From Flavobacteriia bacterium (GTDB lineage Bacteria > Bacteroidota > Bacteroidia > Flavobacteriales_D > Crocinitomicaceae): a stretch of 64,000 nucleotides of DNA. Position numbers and translations under genes: made by a program. Location: positions 40,136-104,135 of the forward strand of contig CANHVK010000002.1 of the NCBI GenBank assembly GCA_947464135.1, given 5' to 3'. Below, in pieces: positions 1 through 9,689 of this stretch. How positions within the stretch are numbered: position 1 is the first letter of the stretch; each line of letters starts with the position of its first letter. Below the pieces are notes generated by a model. That model worked only from the letters and a program-made list of their open reading frames with translations, was not told the DNA's origin and made no database searches.

Positions 1-557
1 ACCTGGTGTACCCTACTCGTTCTGCAACTCCTAAACAATTGGATTCAACTGTATTTTTCTCTTTATTTAAAAAACGACCAAGAAAAGCAGGTATTGTATG
101 GTTTGTTCACATAGAAATTAAGTCTGACCCTTGGGGAGTAGATTATTCTGTAAATGAGGTTATTGATAAACACTGTTACCACGTTTCTATACAATTAGGT
201 TTCAAAGAAGAGCATCGAATAGAATATATGCTTCGTAAAATTCATTGCAAAATGGTTGAAAGAGGTGAAATAGAAGGGAAAAGTGTTTTTGAATGTGTCA
301 AAGGGCATTTCGAAGAACCTGACTTTAAATTTATTATGTTAAGTTCTCGTGTTGCTACAGACAATAAGTTAACACCTTTCCAAATTATTACCGTTAAAGC
401 TTATCGTTTCATAAAAGCAACAGGATTGAAAGCAGCAGAAGATTTTGGGTTGGATAAAACAAATGTAATGGAAGAATATGTTCCAATCAATGTTACAAAA
501 CAATACGAACAAGAACTTCACGAAGAATTTGAGAATTATTCTGCTACTAATAGTTAA
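1..557 (+). CDS. kup: KUP-family potassium transporter, C-terminal part (5' truncated by window edge)
   Basis: ORF open to window start; VYPTRSATPKQLDSTVFFSLFKKRPRKAGIVWFVHIE resembles the C-terminal region of Bacteroidota Kup proteins. Confidence 0.75.
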   Translation, partial: LVYPTRSATPKQLDSTVFFSLFKKRPRKAGIVWFVHIEIKSDPWGVDYSVNEVIDKHCYHVSIQLGFKEEHRIEYMLRKIHCKMVERGEIEGKSVFECVKGHFEEPDFKFIMLSSRVATDNKLTPFQIITVKAYRFIKATGLKAAEDFGLDKTNVMEEYVPINVTKQYEQELHEEFENYSATNS

Positions 558-563
558 TTTGTT

Positions 564-1649
564 ATGATTAACCAAGATCAACTAAAAGAACTACAACAAC
601 GCATACAAGCGATTTCAACTTATTTGAAAATCGACCAAAAACGTATTGAATTACAAGAAAGTGAATTAAAGTCGCAAGACCCTACTTTTTGGGATAATCC
701 TAAAAAAGCAGAGGCTGATATGAAGCAAATTCGTACGTTGAAATTTTGGATAAATACCTACGAAACATTAGCATCTGCCGCAGATGATTTAGAAGTACTA
801 CTCGACTTCTTCAAAGAAGGAGAAGCTACAGAAAATGAATTAGATACTGCTTATGCAGAACTGAAAACAAATGTTGAAGAATTAGAATTAAAAAACATGC
901 TTTCAGGAGAAGAAGATCAGCTAAGTGCGGTTCTTCAAATCACATCTGGTGCTGGTGGTACAGAAAGTTGTGATTGGGCTTCTATGTTGATGCGTATGTA
1001 CACCATGTGGGCTCAAAAGAATAATTATAAACTAACTCAATTAAACTACCAGGATGGTGATGTTGCTGGGATTAAAACAGTAACCCTAGAAATCGAAGGT
1101 GACTTTGCATTTGGGTATCTAAAAGGAGAAAATGGAGTACATCGTTTGGTTCGTATTTCCCCTTTTGATTCTAATGCTAAACGTCACACATCTTTTGCAT
1201 CTGTTTATGTCTATCCATTAGTAGATGATACTATTGAAATCAATATTAATCCAGCAGATATCTCTTTCGAGACAATGCGTGCAAGTGGTGCTGGTGGACA
1301 AAATGTAAACAAAGTTGAAACAGCTGTTCGTTTACGTCACGCTCCAACTGGAATTATTATAGAAAACTCTGAATCTCGTTCACAATTAGCCAATAAAGAA
1401 AAAGCTATGCAATTGTTACGTTCACAATTATATGAATTAGAATTGCGTGCAAGAATGGAAAAACGGAATGAAATTGAAGCTAATAAGAAAAAAATAGAAT
1501 GGGGTTCACAAATTCGTAATTATGTCATGCATCCTTATAAATTGGTTAAAGATGTCCGAACAGGTTATGAATCAGGGAATGTAGAATCTATTATGGATGG
1601 AGATATAGATGAATTCTTAAAATCTTATTTGATGACTTTTGGGAATTAA
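564..1649 (+). CDS. prfB: Peptide chain release factor 2
   Basis: [16 protein letters not shown] (GGQ) and [18 protein letters not shown] (SPF) motifs; full length in one frame. Confidence 0.97.
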   Translation: MINQDQLKELQQRIQAISTYLKIDQKRIELQESELKSQDPTFWDNPKKAEADMKQIRTLKFWINTYETLASAADDLEVLLDFFKEGEATENELDTAYAELKTNVEELELKNMLSGEEDQLSAVLQITSGAGGTESCDWASMLMRMYTMWAQKNNYKLTQLNYQDGDVAGIKTVTLEIEGDFAFGYLKGENGVHRLVRISPFDSNAKRHTSFASVYVYPLVDDTIEININPADISFETMRASGAGGQNVNKVETAVRLRHAPTGIIIENSESRSQLANKEKAMQLLRSQLYELELRARMEKRNEIEANKKKIEWGSQIRNYVMHPYKLVKDVRTGYESGNVESIMDGDIDEFLKSYLMTFGN

Positions 1650-1651
1650 CT

Positions 1652-2413
1652 TTACCTCAAACAAAATCCTAATACAGTATCAATAAAAATCTCTGGTTGT
1701 TCAGCATGCACCCAATGACCTGCATCTTGAATTGTTACTAATGATGAATCCGGAAAAACAGCTTCTATTTCTTCCCAATCTTCATCCAATATATAATTGG
1801 AAAGTTCACCACGAATAAACAAAGAAACTGTCCAATTTTCTTCCATTTCTAAGGTCGAAAGGATTTCTGTCATTTCTCGTTCTAATACATCCACGTTCAT
1901 TCTCCAAGCTAACTGGCCTTTTTCTTTCCAGTATAAATTCTTTAATAAGAACTGTCTAACTCCATATGAATCGACAAACGGCAATAAGGATTTTTCTGCT
2001 TCTGAACGTGAAGCAACATTTTCTAAAGGAACTGAACGTATCCCCTTGATGATTTCATTATGATGCATCGGATATTGCTTAATACCAATATCAACGACAA
2101 TCATTTTTTCTAATTTATTAGGAAATTTATGGGCATACCACATAGCAGTTTTACCACCCATGGAATGACCCATTAAAATAAATTTATCAATACCCAAGTG
2201 TTGCATTAAACGATCTAAATCATCGGCCATGATATCATAGGTAAATTCTTCATGCCATGCAGAATGACCATGGTTGCGTTGGTCTACTAAAATTACCCTG
2301 TAATATTCCGAGATACGTTTTGCATGTGTTTGCCAATTATCTGAATTGCCAAACAAGCCGTGTAAAATTACAAATGGAGTTCCCTCACCTAATTCACGAT
2401 AATGAAGCAACAT
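1652..2413 (-). CDS. alpha/beta hydrolase (YbfF-like esterase)
   Basis: HGLFGNSDNW oxyanion region, GHSMGGKTAM nucleophile elbow, C-terminal DAGHWVHAEQPE. Confidence 0.9.
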   Translation of the reverse strand: MLLHYRELGEGTPFVILHGLFGNSDNWQTHAKRISEYYRVILVDQRNHGHSAWHEEFTYDIMADDLDRLMQHLGIDKFILMGHSMGGKTAMWYAHKFPNKLEKMIVVDIGIKQYPMHHNEIIKGIRSVPLENVASRSEAEKSLLPFVDSYGVRQFLLKNLYWKEKGQLAWRMNVDVLEREMTEILSTLEMEENWTVSLFIRGELSNYILDEDWEEIEAVFPDSSLVTIQDAGHWVHAEQPEIFIDTVLGFCLR

Positions 2414-2769
2414 TATAAATTTACTTTAAATTGTTTGTCATTTAATTGACTAATAATTGAAATGATTTTTTCTTTTGAAATAGCTGTACTATCAAATGCT
2501 ATGGTAGCAACATTAACTTTACGCTCATCTTTAAAATCAAAGGAGCATCTATCCACTGCTTTGGTATCTTTTAACGCTTTACGAATGGAACTTCCACACC
2601 CCATTTCGCATACCATACCTTCTATGTTTAGGGTTATTGATTTATTTACATTAACCTTAACAGGTGTTTCTTTTTTAGTAATATTTACAGTTGATTTTGC
2701 TTGGGTCTCCTTTTGATTACAAGAAATAACAAGCATAAAGAAAATAAGTCCGTAAAAAATCTTTTTCAT
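2413..2769 (-). CDS. Putative lipoprotein with heavy-metal-associated (HMA-like) domain
   Basis: Lipobox-like VISCNQ; NIEGMVCEMGCGSSIRKAL...VNVATIAFD resembles an HMA fold with CxxxC. Confidence 0.75.
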   Translation of the reverse strand: MKKIFYGLIFFMLVISCNQKETQAKSTVNITKKETPVKVNVNKSITLNIEGMVCEMGCGSSIRKALKDTKAVDRCSFDFKDERKVNVATIAFDSTAISKEKIISIISQLNDKQFKVNL

Positions 2770-2882
2770 CGTAATTCAATTAATAGATAGAACAAAGGTA
2801 ATGAGTATTCAGAATAGTATATACACTAGACATATCAAAAACAAAAAAAAGATTCAAGTGTTGTATTATTGAATTAAATATG

Positions 2883-2890
2883 TACCTTTG
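2883..2890 (+). promoter_or_regulatory. Candidate Bacteroidota -7 element (TACCTTTG) for bcp
   Basis: Matches TAnnTTTG, about 37 nt upstream of the bcp ATG. Confidence 0.5.
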
Positions 2891-2927
2891 ATTAAATTAT
2901 AATCTTTTTTTGTTTAAAATATCAACA

Positions 2928-3392
2928 ATGACAACACTAAAGAAAAACGATAAAGCGCCTGTTTTTTCAGGAAAAGACCAAGATGGAAACATCATTTCAA
3001 ACGAAACCTTAACTGGAAAAAAGTATGTAATATACTTTTATCCGAAAGATATGACTCCTGGGTGTACAGACCAAGCTTGTAATTTGAGAGATAACTATAC
3101 ACAATTAGGTCAAGAAGGAATTCAGATTATTGGAGTTAGTATGGACAGTGAAAGTTCGCATCAGAAATTTATTGCAAAACATACTTTGCCTTTTCCCTTA
3201 ATTGCAGATACTGATAAAAGTGTAATTAATGCATTTGGAGTGTGGGGTCCAAAAAAGTTTATGGGTAAAGAATACGATGGTATTCACCGTACTACTTTCT
3301 TGGTTAATGAAGAAGGTGTTATAGTAGATGTAATCTCAAAACCTAAAACTAAAGACCACGCAAAAGAAATATTAGCGGGTTTTAATCAATAA
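2928..3392 (+). CDS. bcp: Thioredoxin-dependent thiol peroxidase (BCP family)
   Basis: YFYPKDMTPGCTDQACNLRD motif; ATG at 2928 preferred to TTG at 2910. Confidence 0.93.
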   Translation: MTTLKKNDKAPVFSGKDQDGNIISNETLTGKKYVIYFYPKDMTPGCTDQACNLRDNYTQLGQEGIQIIGVSMDSESSHQKFIAKHTLPFPLIADTDKSVINAFGVWGPKKFMGKEYDGIHRTTFLVNEEGVIVDVISKPKTKDHAKEILAGFNQ

Positions 3393-3400
3393 TTTTTAAA

Positions 3401-3417
3401 ACGTAAAATATTTACGT
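3401..3417. promoter_or_regulatory. Inverted repeat ACGTAAA-ATA-TTTACGT upstream of recA (candidate operator)
   Basis: Perfect 7-bp arms ending 12 nt before the TAACTTTG element at 3429-3436. Confidence 0.5.
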
Positions 3418-3428
3418 ACTACTTACCA

Positions 3429-3436
3429 TAACTTTG
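3429..3436 (+). promoter_or_regulatory. Candidate recA -7 element (TAACTTTG)
   Basis: TAnnTTTG match about 30 nt upstream of the recA ATG. Confidence 0.6.
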
Positions 3437-3466
3437 TATCATCACTAACAACAAAAACTAGAAAAC

Positions 3467-4495
3467 ATGTCAAAAGAAGTTAACATAGAAAAATTAAAAG
3501 CACTTCAACTTACAATGGATAAGTTAGATAAAACTTTCGGAAAAGGAAGTGTTATGAAACTAGGAGATTCAGCTATTGAAGAAGTAGAAGTAATACCAAC
3601 CGGTTCTATCACATTAGATTTAGCATTAGGTGTTAACGGATTCCCTAAAGGACGAATTGTAGAAATCTATGGTCCAGAATCATCAGGTAAAACAACGTTA
3701 GCTATTCACGCGATTGCAGAATGTCAAAAAAATGGCGGAATTGCAGCAATCATTGATGCTGAACATGCTTTCGACCAATTTTATGCTAAAAAACTAGGGG
3801 TTGATATCGATAACTTATTAATTTCTCAACCAGATAATGGAGAGCAAGCATTAGAAATTGCGGATAATCTAATTCGTTCAGGTGCAATTGATTTAATCGT
3901 TATAGATTCAGTAGCAGCATTGACTCCAAAAGCTGAGATTGAAGGGGAAATGGGGGATTCTCAAATGGGTTTACAAGCACGTTTGATGTCTAAAGCACTG
4001 AGAAAATTAACAGGTTCTATCTCTAAAGCTAAATGTTCTTGTATTTTCATCAACCAATTAAGAGATAAAATTGGTGTAATGTTTGGAAATCCTGAAACTA
4101 CTACGGGTGGTAATGCATTAAAGTTTTATGCTTCAGTTAGAATAGATATCCGTAAAGCAACTCAATTGAAAGATGGAGAAGAAGTAATCGGAAACCGTGT
4201 AAAAGTAAAAGTGGTAAAAAACAAAGTTGCGCCTCCTTTCAGAAAAGCGGAATTTGATATTATGTATGGTGAAGGTATTTCTAAAGTTGGTGAAATTATC
4301 GATTTAGGAGTTGACTTAAATATCATCAAGAAAAGTGGTTCATGGTTCTCTTATGGTGAAACAAAATTAGGACAAGGTCGTGATGCGGTTAAAAACCTAA
4401 TTCAAGACAATCCAGAATTAATGGAAGAATTGGAAACTAAAATCAAAAGTGCATTGACAAAAGAAGATGCAAAAGAGATTTTAATGAGTGAATAA
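3467..4495 (+). CDS. recA: Recombinase RecA
   Basis: [66 protein letters not shown]. Confidence 0.99.
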   Translation: MSKEVNIEKLKALQLTMDKLDKTFGKGSVMKLGDSAIEEVEVIPTGSITLDLALGVNGFPKGRIVEIYGPESSGKTTLAIHAIAECQKNGGIAAIIDAEHAFDQFYAKKLGVDIDNLLISQPDNGEQALEIADNLIRSGAIDLIVIDSVAALTPKAEIEGEMGDSQMGLQARLMSKALRKLTGSISKAKCSCIFINQLRDKIGVMFGNPETTTGGNALKFYASVRIDIRKATQLKDGEEVIGNRVKVKVVKNKVAPPFRKAEFDIMYGEGISKVGEIIDLGVDLNIIKKSGSWFSYGETKLGQGRDAVKNLIQDNPELMEELETKIKSALTKEDAKEILMSE

Positions 4496-4514
4496 AAAAG
4501 AATAAATAAGTATA

Positions 4515-4545
4515 AAAATGCGAGGAAATCCTCGCATTTTTTATT
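4515..4545. terminator. Hairpin terminator between convergent recA and aspartate kinase (likely bidirectional)
   Basis: AAAATGCGAGGA-AA-TCCTCGCATTTTTT stem with T-rich tail. Confidence 0.85.
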
Positions 4546-5815
4546 TGATATTTCTCATCAATATTCGAGCAGTTTGTTTAGATTTTTGCGTCAATATAAT
4601 TTCTTTATCAATAGTAACACGATCAATAGTTGCTTGGTCATAATGTCGAATAGTAACTAATTCAAGACCTTCTTCTATAGTAACAATAAAATCACTCTCT
4701 AATTGACTAAACAAATTTTTAATAACTGAAGGTTTGTTCTCGATAACAAAGTCAAAACTAATCGCTGAATTTTGCATCAAATTAATTTGAACTCCTGAAG
4801 TTGAAAGAATATTAAATAAATGACTTAGGTTTTCTTCTACAATAAATGAAAAATCTTTAGGGGTAATGCCCACTTTAATCTGATTCATTTTAAAAATAAA
4901 CGATGGAACCAAGTGGTCGTAATCAGTTACAGATGAGATAACAGTACCAGAAGCGGAAGGATCAACAAAAGATTTTACATATAAAGGTATATTTTTGTTT
5001 TGTAACGGTTTAATTGTCTTTGGATGAATGACTGTAGCTCCATAATAAGCTAATTCTATAGCTTCTTGAAAGGAAATTTGATTTAATTTGATTGTTTTAT
5101 CAAACCATTTAGGATCAGCATTTAGCATACCAGGAACATCTTTCCAAATAGTAACGCTCTCAGCATCTAAACAGTAAGCAAATATACCTGCAGAGTAATC
5201 AGAACCTTCGCGACCTAAAGTTGTAGCAAAACCTTCTGCAGTAGCACCAATAAAACCTTGAGTAACGATTACATCTGATGTTTTAAATAAAGGTCTAAGG
5301 TTCAAATCTATTAATTCCTGTGTTTTTTTCCAATCAACGAACGCATTTCGATAGTTATTATCCGTACGAATGAACTGTTTCGTATCAATCCATATTGCTG
5401 ATACTGTTCTATCTAAAAGATAGGCTTCTATAATTTTAGTACTAATGACTTCTCCTAAAGATACAATTTGATCATATTCATAATCATATTTTTCAGAAAA
5501 GGGTTTTTTAATCTTTTCAAAAAGAAATTCCTTCATATCGTCTAAAAAAGTAACTAACCCTTCGTGTCTTTCAAGAAATAAATTATCAACTATTTTTAAA
5601 TGATATTTTATAATTTCTTCAACTAAATAGCGATATGACTCATAGTTATTCGTTGATAACGCATCAACAATTTCTTCTAAAGCATTTGTAGTTTTTCCCA
5701 TTGCAGAAACTACAACTAATTTCTTTTTAGTTGGAAACAAAGAAATAATCTGAGCAACATTTTTAACTGCAGAAGCATCTTTTACCGAAGCACCACCAAA
5801 CTTAAAAACTAACAT
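4541..5815 (-). CDS. Aspartate kinase
   Basis: N-terminal MLVFKFGGASVKDASAVKNVA; TTLGREGSDYSAGIFA; ACT-like C-terminus. Confidence 0.93.
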   Translation of the reverse strand: MLVFKFGGASVKDASAVKNVAQIISLFPTKKKLVVVSAMGKTTNALEEIVDALSTNNYESYRYLVEEIIKYHLKIVDNLFLERHEGLVTFLDDMKEFLFEKIKKPFSEKYDYEYDQIVSLGEVISTKIIEAYLLDRTVSAIWIDTKQFIRTDNNYRNAFVDWKKTQELIDLNLRPLFKTSDVIVTQGFIGATAEGFATTLGREGSDYSAGIFAYCLDAESVTIWKDVPGMLNADPKWFDKTIKLNQISFQEAIELAYYGATVIHPKTIKPLQNKNIPLYVKSFVDPSASGTVISSVTDYDHLVPSFIFKMNQIKVGITPKDFSFIVEENLSHLFNILSTSGVQINLMQNSAISFDFVIENKPSVIKNLFSQLESDFIVTIEEGLELVTIRHYDQATIDRVTIDKEIILTQKSKQTARILMRNIK

Positions 5816-5818
5816 AAT

Positions 5819-6340
5819 TTAATTTATTTTTTCGATATCAAAATCACGATTTTGTATAAAAACGAATCTTAAAGACACAAAAAAATCATTTGATGAAATT
5901 AATTTTGAATCTTTAGATAAGAAATTATATCCTGTTTGTAAATGCAATTGAGAAAATTTAAATCCAATAACAGGAGTAAAACCAACTGCATTTAAATAAT
6001 AGTTTGTTCTGTATACAAGGTTTGCACCATAAGTTAAATTAAGCCTACCTTGTTTAAACCAATATCCTAATTCATATCCTAAAACATTATTATACAGATT
6101 ATAATTAAAACCACCATGAAAAGAATGGATATAAGGTTTAATTAACTGAATTTTTTTCCATTGATATTCAAAACCAAACTCTACATTATTGTATTTACCT
6201 CTTTGTAAACCTAAATAAGGACCATATTTAGAAACATCAAATTTATATCTGGGTATTTTATTCCAAAAACTACTTGATTCTTGGCTAACAGACAAAAAAC
6301 TAATAAAAAAAATATATAATAAAACTAACCTAATCTTCAT
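5819..6340 (-). CDS. Predicted secreted/outer-membrane beta-barrel-like protein of unknown function
   Basis: Signal peptide-like N-terminus; alternating aromatic/polar strands (FGFEYQWKKIQLIKPYIHSFHGGFNYNLY). Confidence 0.5.
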   Translation of the reverse strand: MKIRLVLLYIFFISFLSVSQESSSFWNKIPRYKFDVSKYGPYLGLQRGKYNNVEFGFEYQWKKIQLIKPYIHSFHGGFNYNLYNNVLGYELGYWFKQGRLNLTYGANLVYRTNYYLNAVGFTPVIGFKFSQLHLQTGYNFLSKDSKLISSNDFFVSLRFVFIQNRDFDIEKIN

Positions 6341-6959
6341 AAGTAAAATATATTTCTCTTAACCGTACTGAATCATTCGTTTTAATACCCAAACTATCTG
6401 CTAAAAATTTTGCACGACGTACTTCTTTAACAGAATATCTTGATGAGTCAGTATCTAATAAGTTGTGAATAAAAATGTTACTTTCTTTTATTCCAGGAAT
6501 TGTGAGTTTGGAAACCTGCATAACAGGATGATAAAGTAAAGATTCTTCTTTTACTTTTGGAGGAAAAAAACCTATTTTCTCATCATATGACTCGACTAAT
6601 ATTAAAAGTGTACTTAATATATATAAGTATTTTAAAACAGAGAAAAATACACCAGCAAGCTTATTTATTGGTGTTAATTGAGTTACCTTTATTATTTTCT
6701 CAATAGTCTTTCCTAGAAAATAAACCATAGCACCAATGGCTAAAAAGGTTAAAGTAAATGCAATTACAGGAACATATTTTGAAGACATTCCAACACTATT
6801 TCTCAAAAAAGATGCTGTAAAATCTGAAAAATGAATACCTGCATAAATTCCAACAAATAGTGCTAATAATGTAAAAATTTCAATTATTAAGCCATGCTTA
6901 AACCCTTTCCAAGCAGCATAAACTATAGGTACAAGTAAAACAATATCAATAAAATTCAT
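6330..6959 (-). CDS. CvpA family protein
   Basis: MNFIDIVLLVPIVYAAWKGFKHGLIIEIFTLLALFVGIYAGIHFS; multiple TM segments; ATG at 6959 preferred. Confidence 0.85.
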   Translation of the reverse strand: MNFIDIVLLVPIVYAAWKGFKHGLIIEIFTLLALFVGIYAGIHFSDFTASFLRNSVGMSSKYVPVIAFTLTFLAIGAMVYFLGKTIEKIIKVTQLTPINKLAGVFFSVLKYLYILSTLLILVESYDEKIGFFPPKVKEESLLYHPVMQVSKLTIPGIKESNIFIHNLLDTDSSRYSVKEVRRAKFLADSLGIKTNDSVRLREIYFTYED

Positions 6960-7056
6960 CAAAAAAAAATTGAATTCTAAATTAAACCGAAAAAAAATAT
7001 AAATAGAAATCAATAAAATAACTTCTTAACTCAATATTGTGAATTAGAGTATAAAA

Positions 7057-7084
7057 AAAGAGGTTGCCTAATGACAACCTCTTT
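7057..7084 (-). terminator. Terminator hairpin of the peroxiredoxin gene
   Basis: AAAGAGGTTG...CAACCTCTTT stem, T-run on the minus strand. Confidence 0.8.
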
Positions 7085-7104
7085 CCACATTATAAATTAA
7101 CTTT

Positions 7105-7737
7105 TTAGTGTTTAGCTAAATAATCAGCAACACCATCAAAAGATGCTTTCATTCCTTCATCACCTTTTGTCCAGTTTGCAGGACAAACTTCACCATTTTC
7201 TTCGAAGAATTGTAACGCATCAACCATACGTAACGCTTCGTCTACATTTCTACCTAATGGGAAATTGTTAACTAATTGGTGCATTACAATTCCGTTTTTA
7301 TCGATTAAAAACAAACCTCTATAAGCAATCATTGGTCCAGTAGCGATTAGGTTACCGTCTACATCATAATCGTATTCTCCTGCTAAAACTCCGTAAGCTT
7401 CTGAAATAATTTTTGAAGTGTCAGCAATGATTGGGTAAGTAACTCCTTGAATTCCTCCTTTATTTTTTGGAACCTGTAACCATCCCCAGTGAGATTCTTC
7501 TGTATCTGTAGAACAAGCTACCACTTTTGCTCCTCTTGCTTCAAATTCAGCTAATTTTGATTGAAAAGCATGTAATTCAGAAGGACAAACGAATGTAAAA
7601 TCTTTCGGATAGAAAAATAATACAACTGGGTTTTTTCCCACGAATTGATCTAATGAGAAATTCGAAACAACTTCTCCACCATTTATAACAGCTCCTGCAG
7701 AAAAATGAGGCGCTTTTTTACCAACTAATACTCCCAT
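7105..7737 (-). CDS. 2-Cys peroxiredoxin (AhpC/Prx1 type)
   Basis: FFYPKDFTFVCPSELHAFQ, GEVCPANWTKGDEGMK. Confidence 0.96.
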   Translation of the reverse strand: MGVLVGKKAPHFSAGAVINGGEVVSNFSLDQFVGKNPVVLFFYPKDFTFVCPSELHAFQSKLAEFEARGAKVVACSTDTEESHWGWLQVPKNKGGIQGVTYPIIADTSKIISEAYGVLAGEYDYDVDGNLIATGPMIAYRGLFLIDKNGIVMHQLVNNFPLGRNVDEALRMVDALQFFEENGEVCPANWTKGDEGMKASFDGVADYLAKH

Positions 7738-7771
7738 GTTTTAAAATTTAAGTTTTGAATTTTAAGTAATA

Positions 7772-7779
7772 CAAATTTA
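7772..7779 (-). promoter_or_regulatory. Candidate -7 element TAAATTTG for the peroxiredoxin gene
   Basis: TAnnTTTG on the minus strand upstream of the start codon. Confidence 0.4.
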
Positions 7780-7830
7780 AGGATTGATTTGTTTTAAATA
7801 TTAATATTTTATCAAAACTACATAAACTAT

Positions 7831-7838
7831 TATCTTTG
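7831..7838 (+). promoter_or_regulatory. Candidate -7 element TATCTTTG for ppa
   Basis: TAnnTTTG 20 nt upstream of the ppa ATG. Confidence 0.55.
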
Positions 7839-7857
7839 TAACACAATTTAACAAATC

Positions 7858-8550
7858 ATGAAAGAAGAAATCAAAAAAATAGTGGATGCAATGAGTCAAC
7901 GTTTTGTTGCTCACCCATGGCATGGTATAGAAGTTGGTGATAAAGCACCTGCTATTGTTAATGCTTTTATTGAAATCACGCCTGCTGATTCAATTAAGTA
8001 TGAAATTGACAAACCATCTGGGCACATTATGGTTGATAGACCACAAAAATTATCTAATCATATGCCATGTTTATATGGTTTTGTTCCTAAAACTTACTGC
8101 GATACTCAAGTTGCAGCTTTTGCAAATGAAAAAACAGGTAGAAACGATATAGATGGAGATGGAGATCCATTAGATATTTGTGTATTGAGTGAAAGATCAT
8201 TTAATCATACAAACATTCTTTGTGAAGCAAAAGTTGTAGGAGGTTTCCGCATGCTAGATGGCGGAGAAGCTGATGATAAAATTATTGCAGTACTTAAAGG
8301 AGACCAAGCTTATGGTGAATTCAATGATATTTCCGAAATGCCTAAAATGGTAATTGACAGAGTTCGTCATTTCTTCTTAACATACAAAGATTTAGATGGA
8401 GGAGCTAAGAATGTTGAAATTACACATGTATATGGTCGTGAAGAAGCATTTGAAGTTATAAAAAGAGCAACAGCAGACTATGATGCAAAATTTGGCGATG
8501 TTAACGAAAATTTAGTTGAAGCTTTATTAAACGCTGTATCAGTGAAATAA
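7858..8550 (+). CDS. ppa: Inorganic diphosphatase
   Basis: DIDGDGDPLDICVLSER signature; GFVPKTYCD. Confidence 0.96.
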   Translation: MKEEIKKIVDAMSQRFVAHPWHGIEVGDKAPAIVNAFIEITPADSIKYEIDKPSGHIMVDRPQKLSNHMPCLYGFVPKTYCDTQVAAFANEKTGRNDIDGDGDPLDICVLSERSFNHTNILCEAKVVGGFRMLDGGEADDKIIAVLKGDQAYGEFNDISEMPKMVIDRVRHFFLTYKDLDGGAKNVEITHVYGREEAFEVIKRATADYDAKFGDVNENLVEALLNAVSVK

Positions 8551-8564
8551 TTAACTTTTTAGAT

Positions 8565-8605
8565 AAGAAAATAGGTGTTAGAGAATAATACCTATTTTTT
8601 TCTTA
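8565..8605 (+). terminator. Terminator hairpin downstream of ppa
   Basis: AAATAGGT...ACCTATTTTTTT. Confidence 0.75.
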
Positions 8606-8610
8606 TAAAA

Positions 8611-8629
8611 ATTGACTAATTTTGTCAAT
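8611..8629. promoter_or_regulatory. Inverted repeat ATTGAC-N7-GTCAAT overlapping the TAATTTTG -7-like element of the HTH-Fic gene
   Basis: Perfect 6-bp arms, with an additional TTGTCAAC half-site just before the ATG. Confidence 0.55.
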
Positions 8630-8645
8630 ACTTAATTTGTCAACA

Positions 8646-9689
8646 ATGAAAACGAAACTCAAACTATACAGAGAAATAAAAGAATTAAAGACAAAAGATT
8701 TAGCTCAATTAACTAGTATAGATCAAGCATTGATAAGTAAATTTGAAAGTGGAAATAGAATCCCAACGAAGGCCCAGATAGTTAAATTATCGGAAGTACT
8801 AGAGATTCCACTTCACGAAATACTCCCACTTTGGATAAAGGAAAAAGTGTTAGCTGAAGTTCGAGAAGAGCCTTATGCATTAGAAGGATTAATGTTAGCG
8901 CAAGAAGCAGTTGTTCCATATGGTAAAAAACAGTTTTATTCTGAAAGTTTATTAAAAAAATTAAACATAATTGACCAACTTCAAAAAGAACTAAACGCAC
9001 TTCGAAATTATGATAGCTACAGAATAACACAAGCACTAGAATTAGAATATACTTTTGAAAGTAATCGAATTGAAGGGAATACGTTGACACTTCGAGAAAC
9101 AGATTTAATTGTTAACGAAGGGTTGACAGTTTCAGGTAAAAGTATGCGAGAACACTTAGAAGCAGTAAACCACCAAGAAGCTATTGAGTATATCAAACAA
9201 TTGGTTCAAAAAAAAATAAATATAAATGAACGAGAAGTTCTGTCTATTCATAACCTTATTCTACGTGGAATACAACCTGAATATGCAGGTAGATATCGTG
9301 ATATACAAGTGATGATTAAAGGGAGTGAGTACATGCCTCCACAACCCTATTTAGTTAAGGATGAAATGAATCAATATTTTGATTGGTATGAAAAAAATAA
9401 AATCCATTTACACCCTGTCATCCTTGCCGCAGAAATGCATGAAAAATTAGTAACTATACATCCCTTTATTGATGGAAATGGAAGAACTTCAAGATTGATT
9501 ATGAATTTAATTTTATTATCAAAAGGATATGTAATTGCAAATATAAAAGGAGATTATGAAAAAAGGATGGCCTATTACAATGCATTAGAAGAAATACAAA
9601 CAAACCATTCAAAAGATGCATTTCATCACTTTATTGCAGATGTAGAAATAGAATGCCTAAATAGATATTTGACCATTTTAGGAGCCTAA
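8646..9689 (+). CDS. Fic family protein with N-terminal XRE-type HTH
   Basis: HPFIDGNGRTSR Fic motif; SNRIEGN matches the Fic inhibitory helix motif [S/T]xxxE[G/N]; N-terminal LKTKDLAQLTSIDQALISKFESGNRIPTKAQIVKLSEVL is XRE-like. Confidence 0.93.
   Translation: MKTKLKLYREIKELKTKDLAQLTSIDQALISKFESGNRIPTKAQIVKLSEVLEIPLHEILPLWIKEKVLAEVREEPYALEGLMLAQEAVVPYGKKQFYSESLLKKLNIIDQLQKELNALRNYDSYRITQALELEYTFESNRIEGNTLTLRETDLIVNEGLTVSGKSMREHLEAVNHQEAIEYIKQLVQKKININEREVLSIHNLILRGIQPEYAGRYRDIQVMIKGSEYMPPQPYLVKDEMNQYFDWYEKNKIHLHPVILAAEMHEKLVTIHPFIDGNGRTSRLIMNLILLSKGYVIANIKGDYEKRMAYYNALEEIQTNHSKDAFHHFIADVEIECLNRYLTILGA

Noticed and set aside
369-581. Small antisense ORFs overlapping clear genes (e.g. 369-581, 1797-2063, 16662-16979, 32799-33126, 43900-44210, 53350-53697)
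   Set aside because: Each is antisense or out of frame to a well-supported CDS with recognised motifs, with no independent evidence of coding.
3401-3417. Palindrome upstream of recA as a bcp terminator
   Set aside because: AT-rich weak stem without a following T-run; better explained as a regulatory site.
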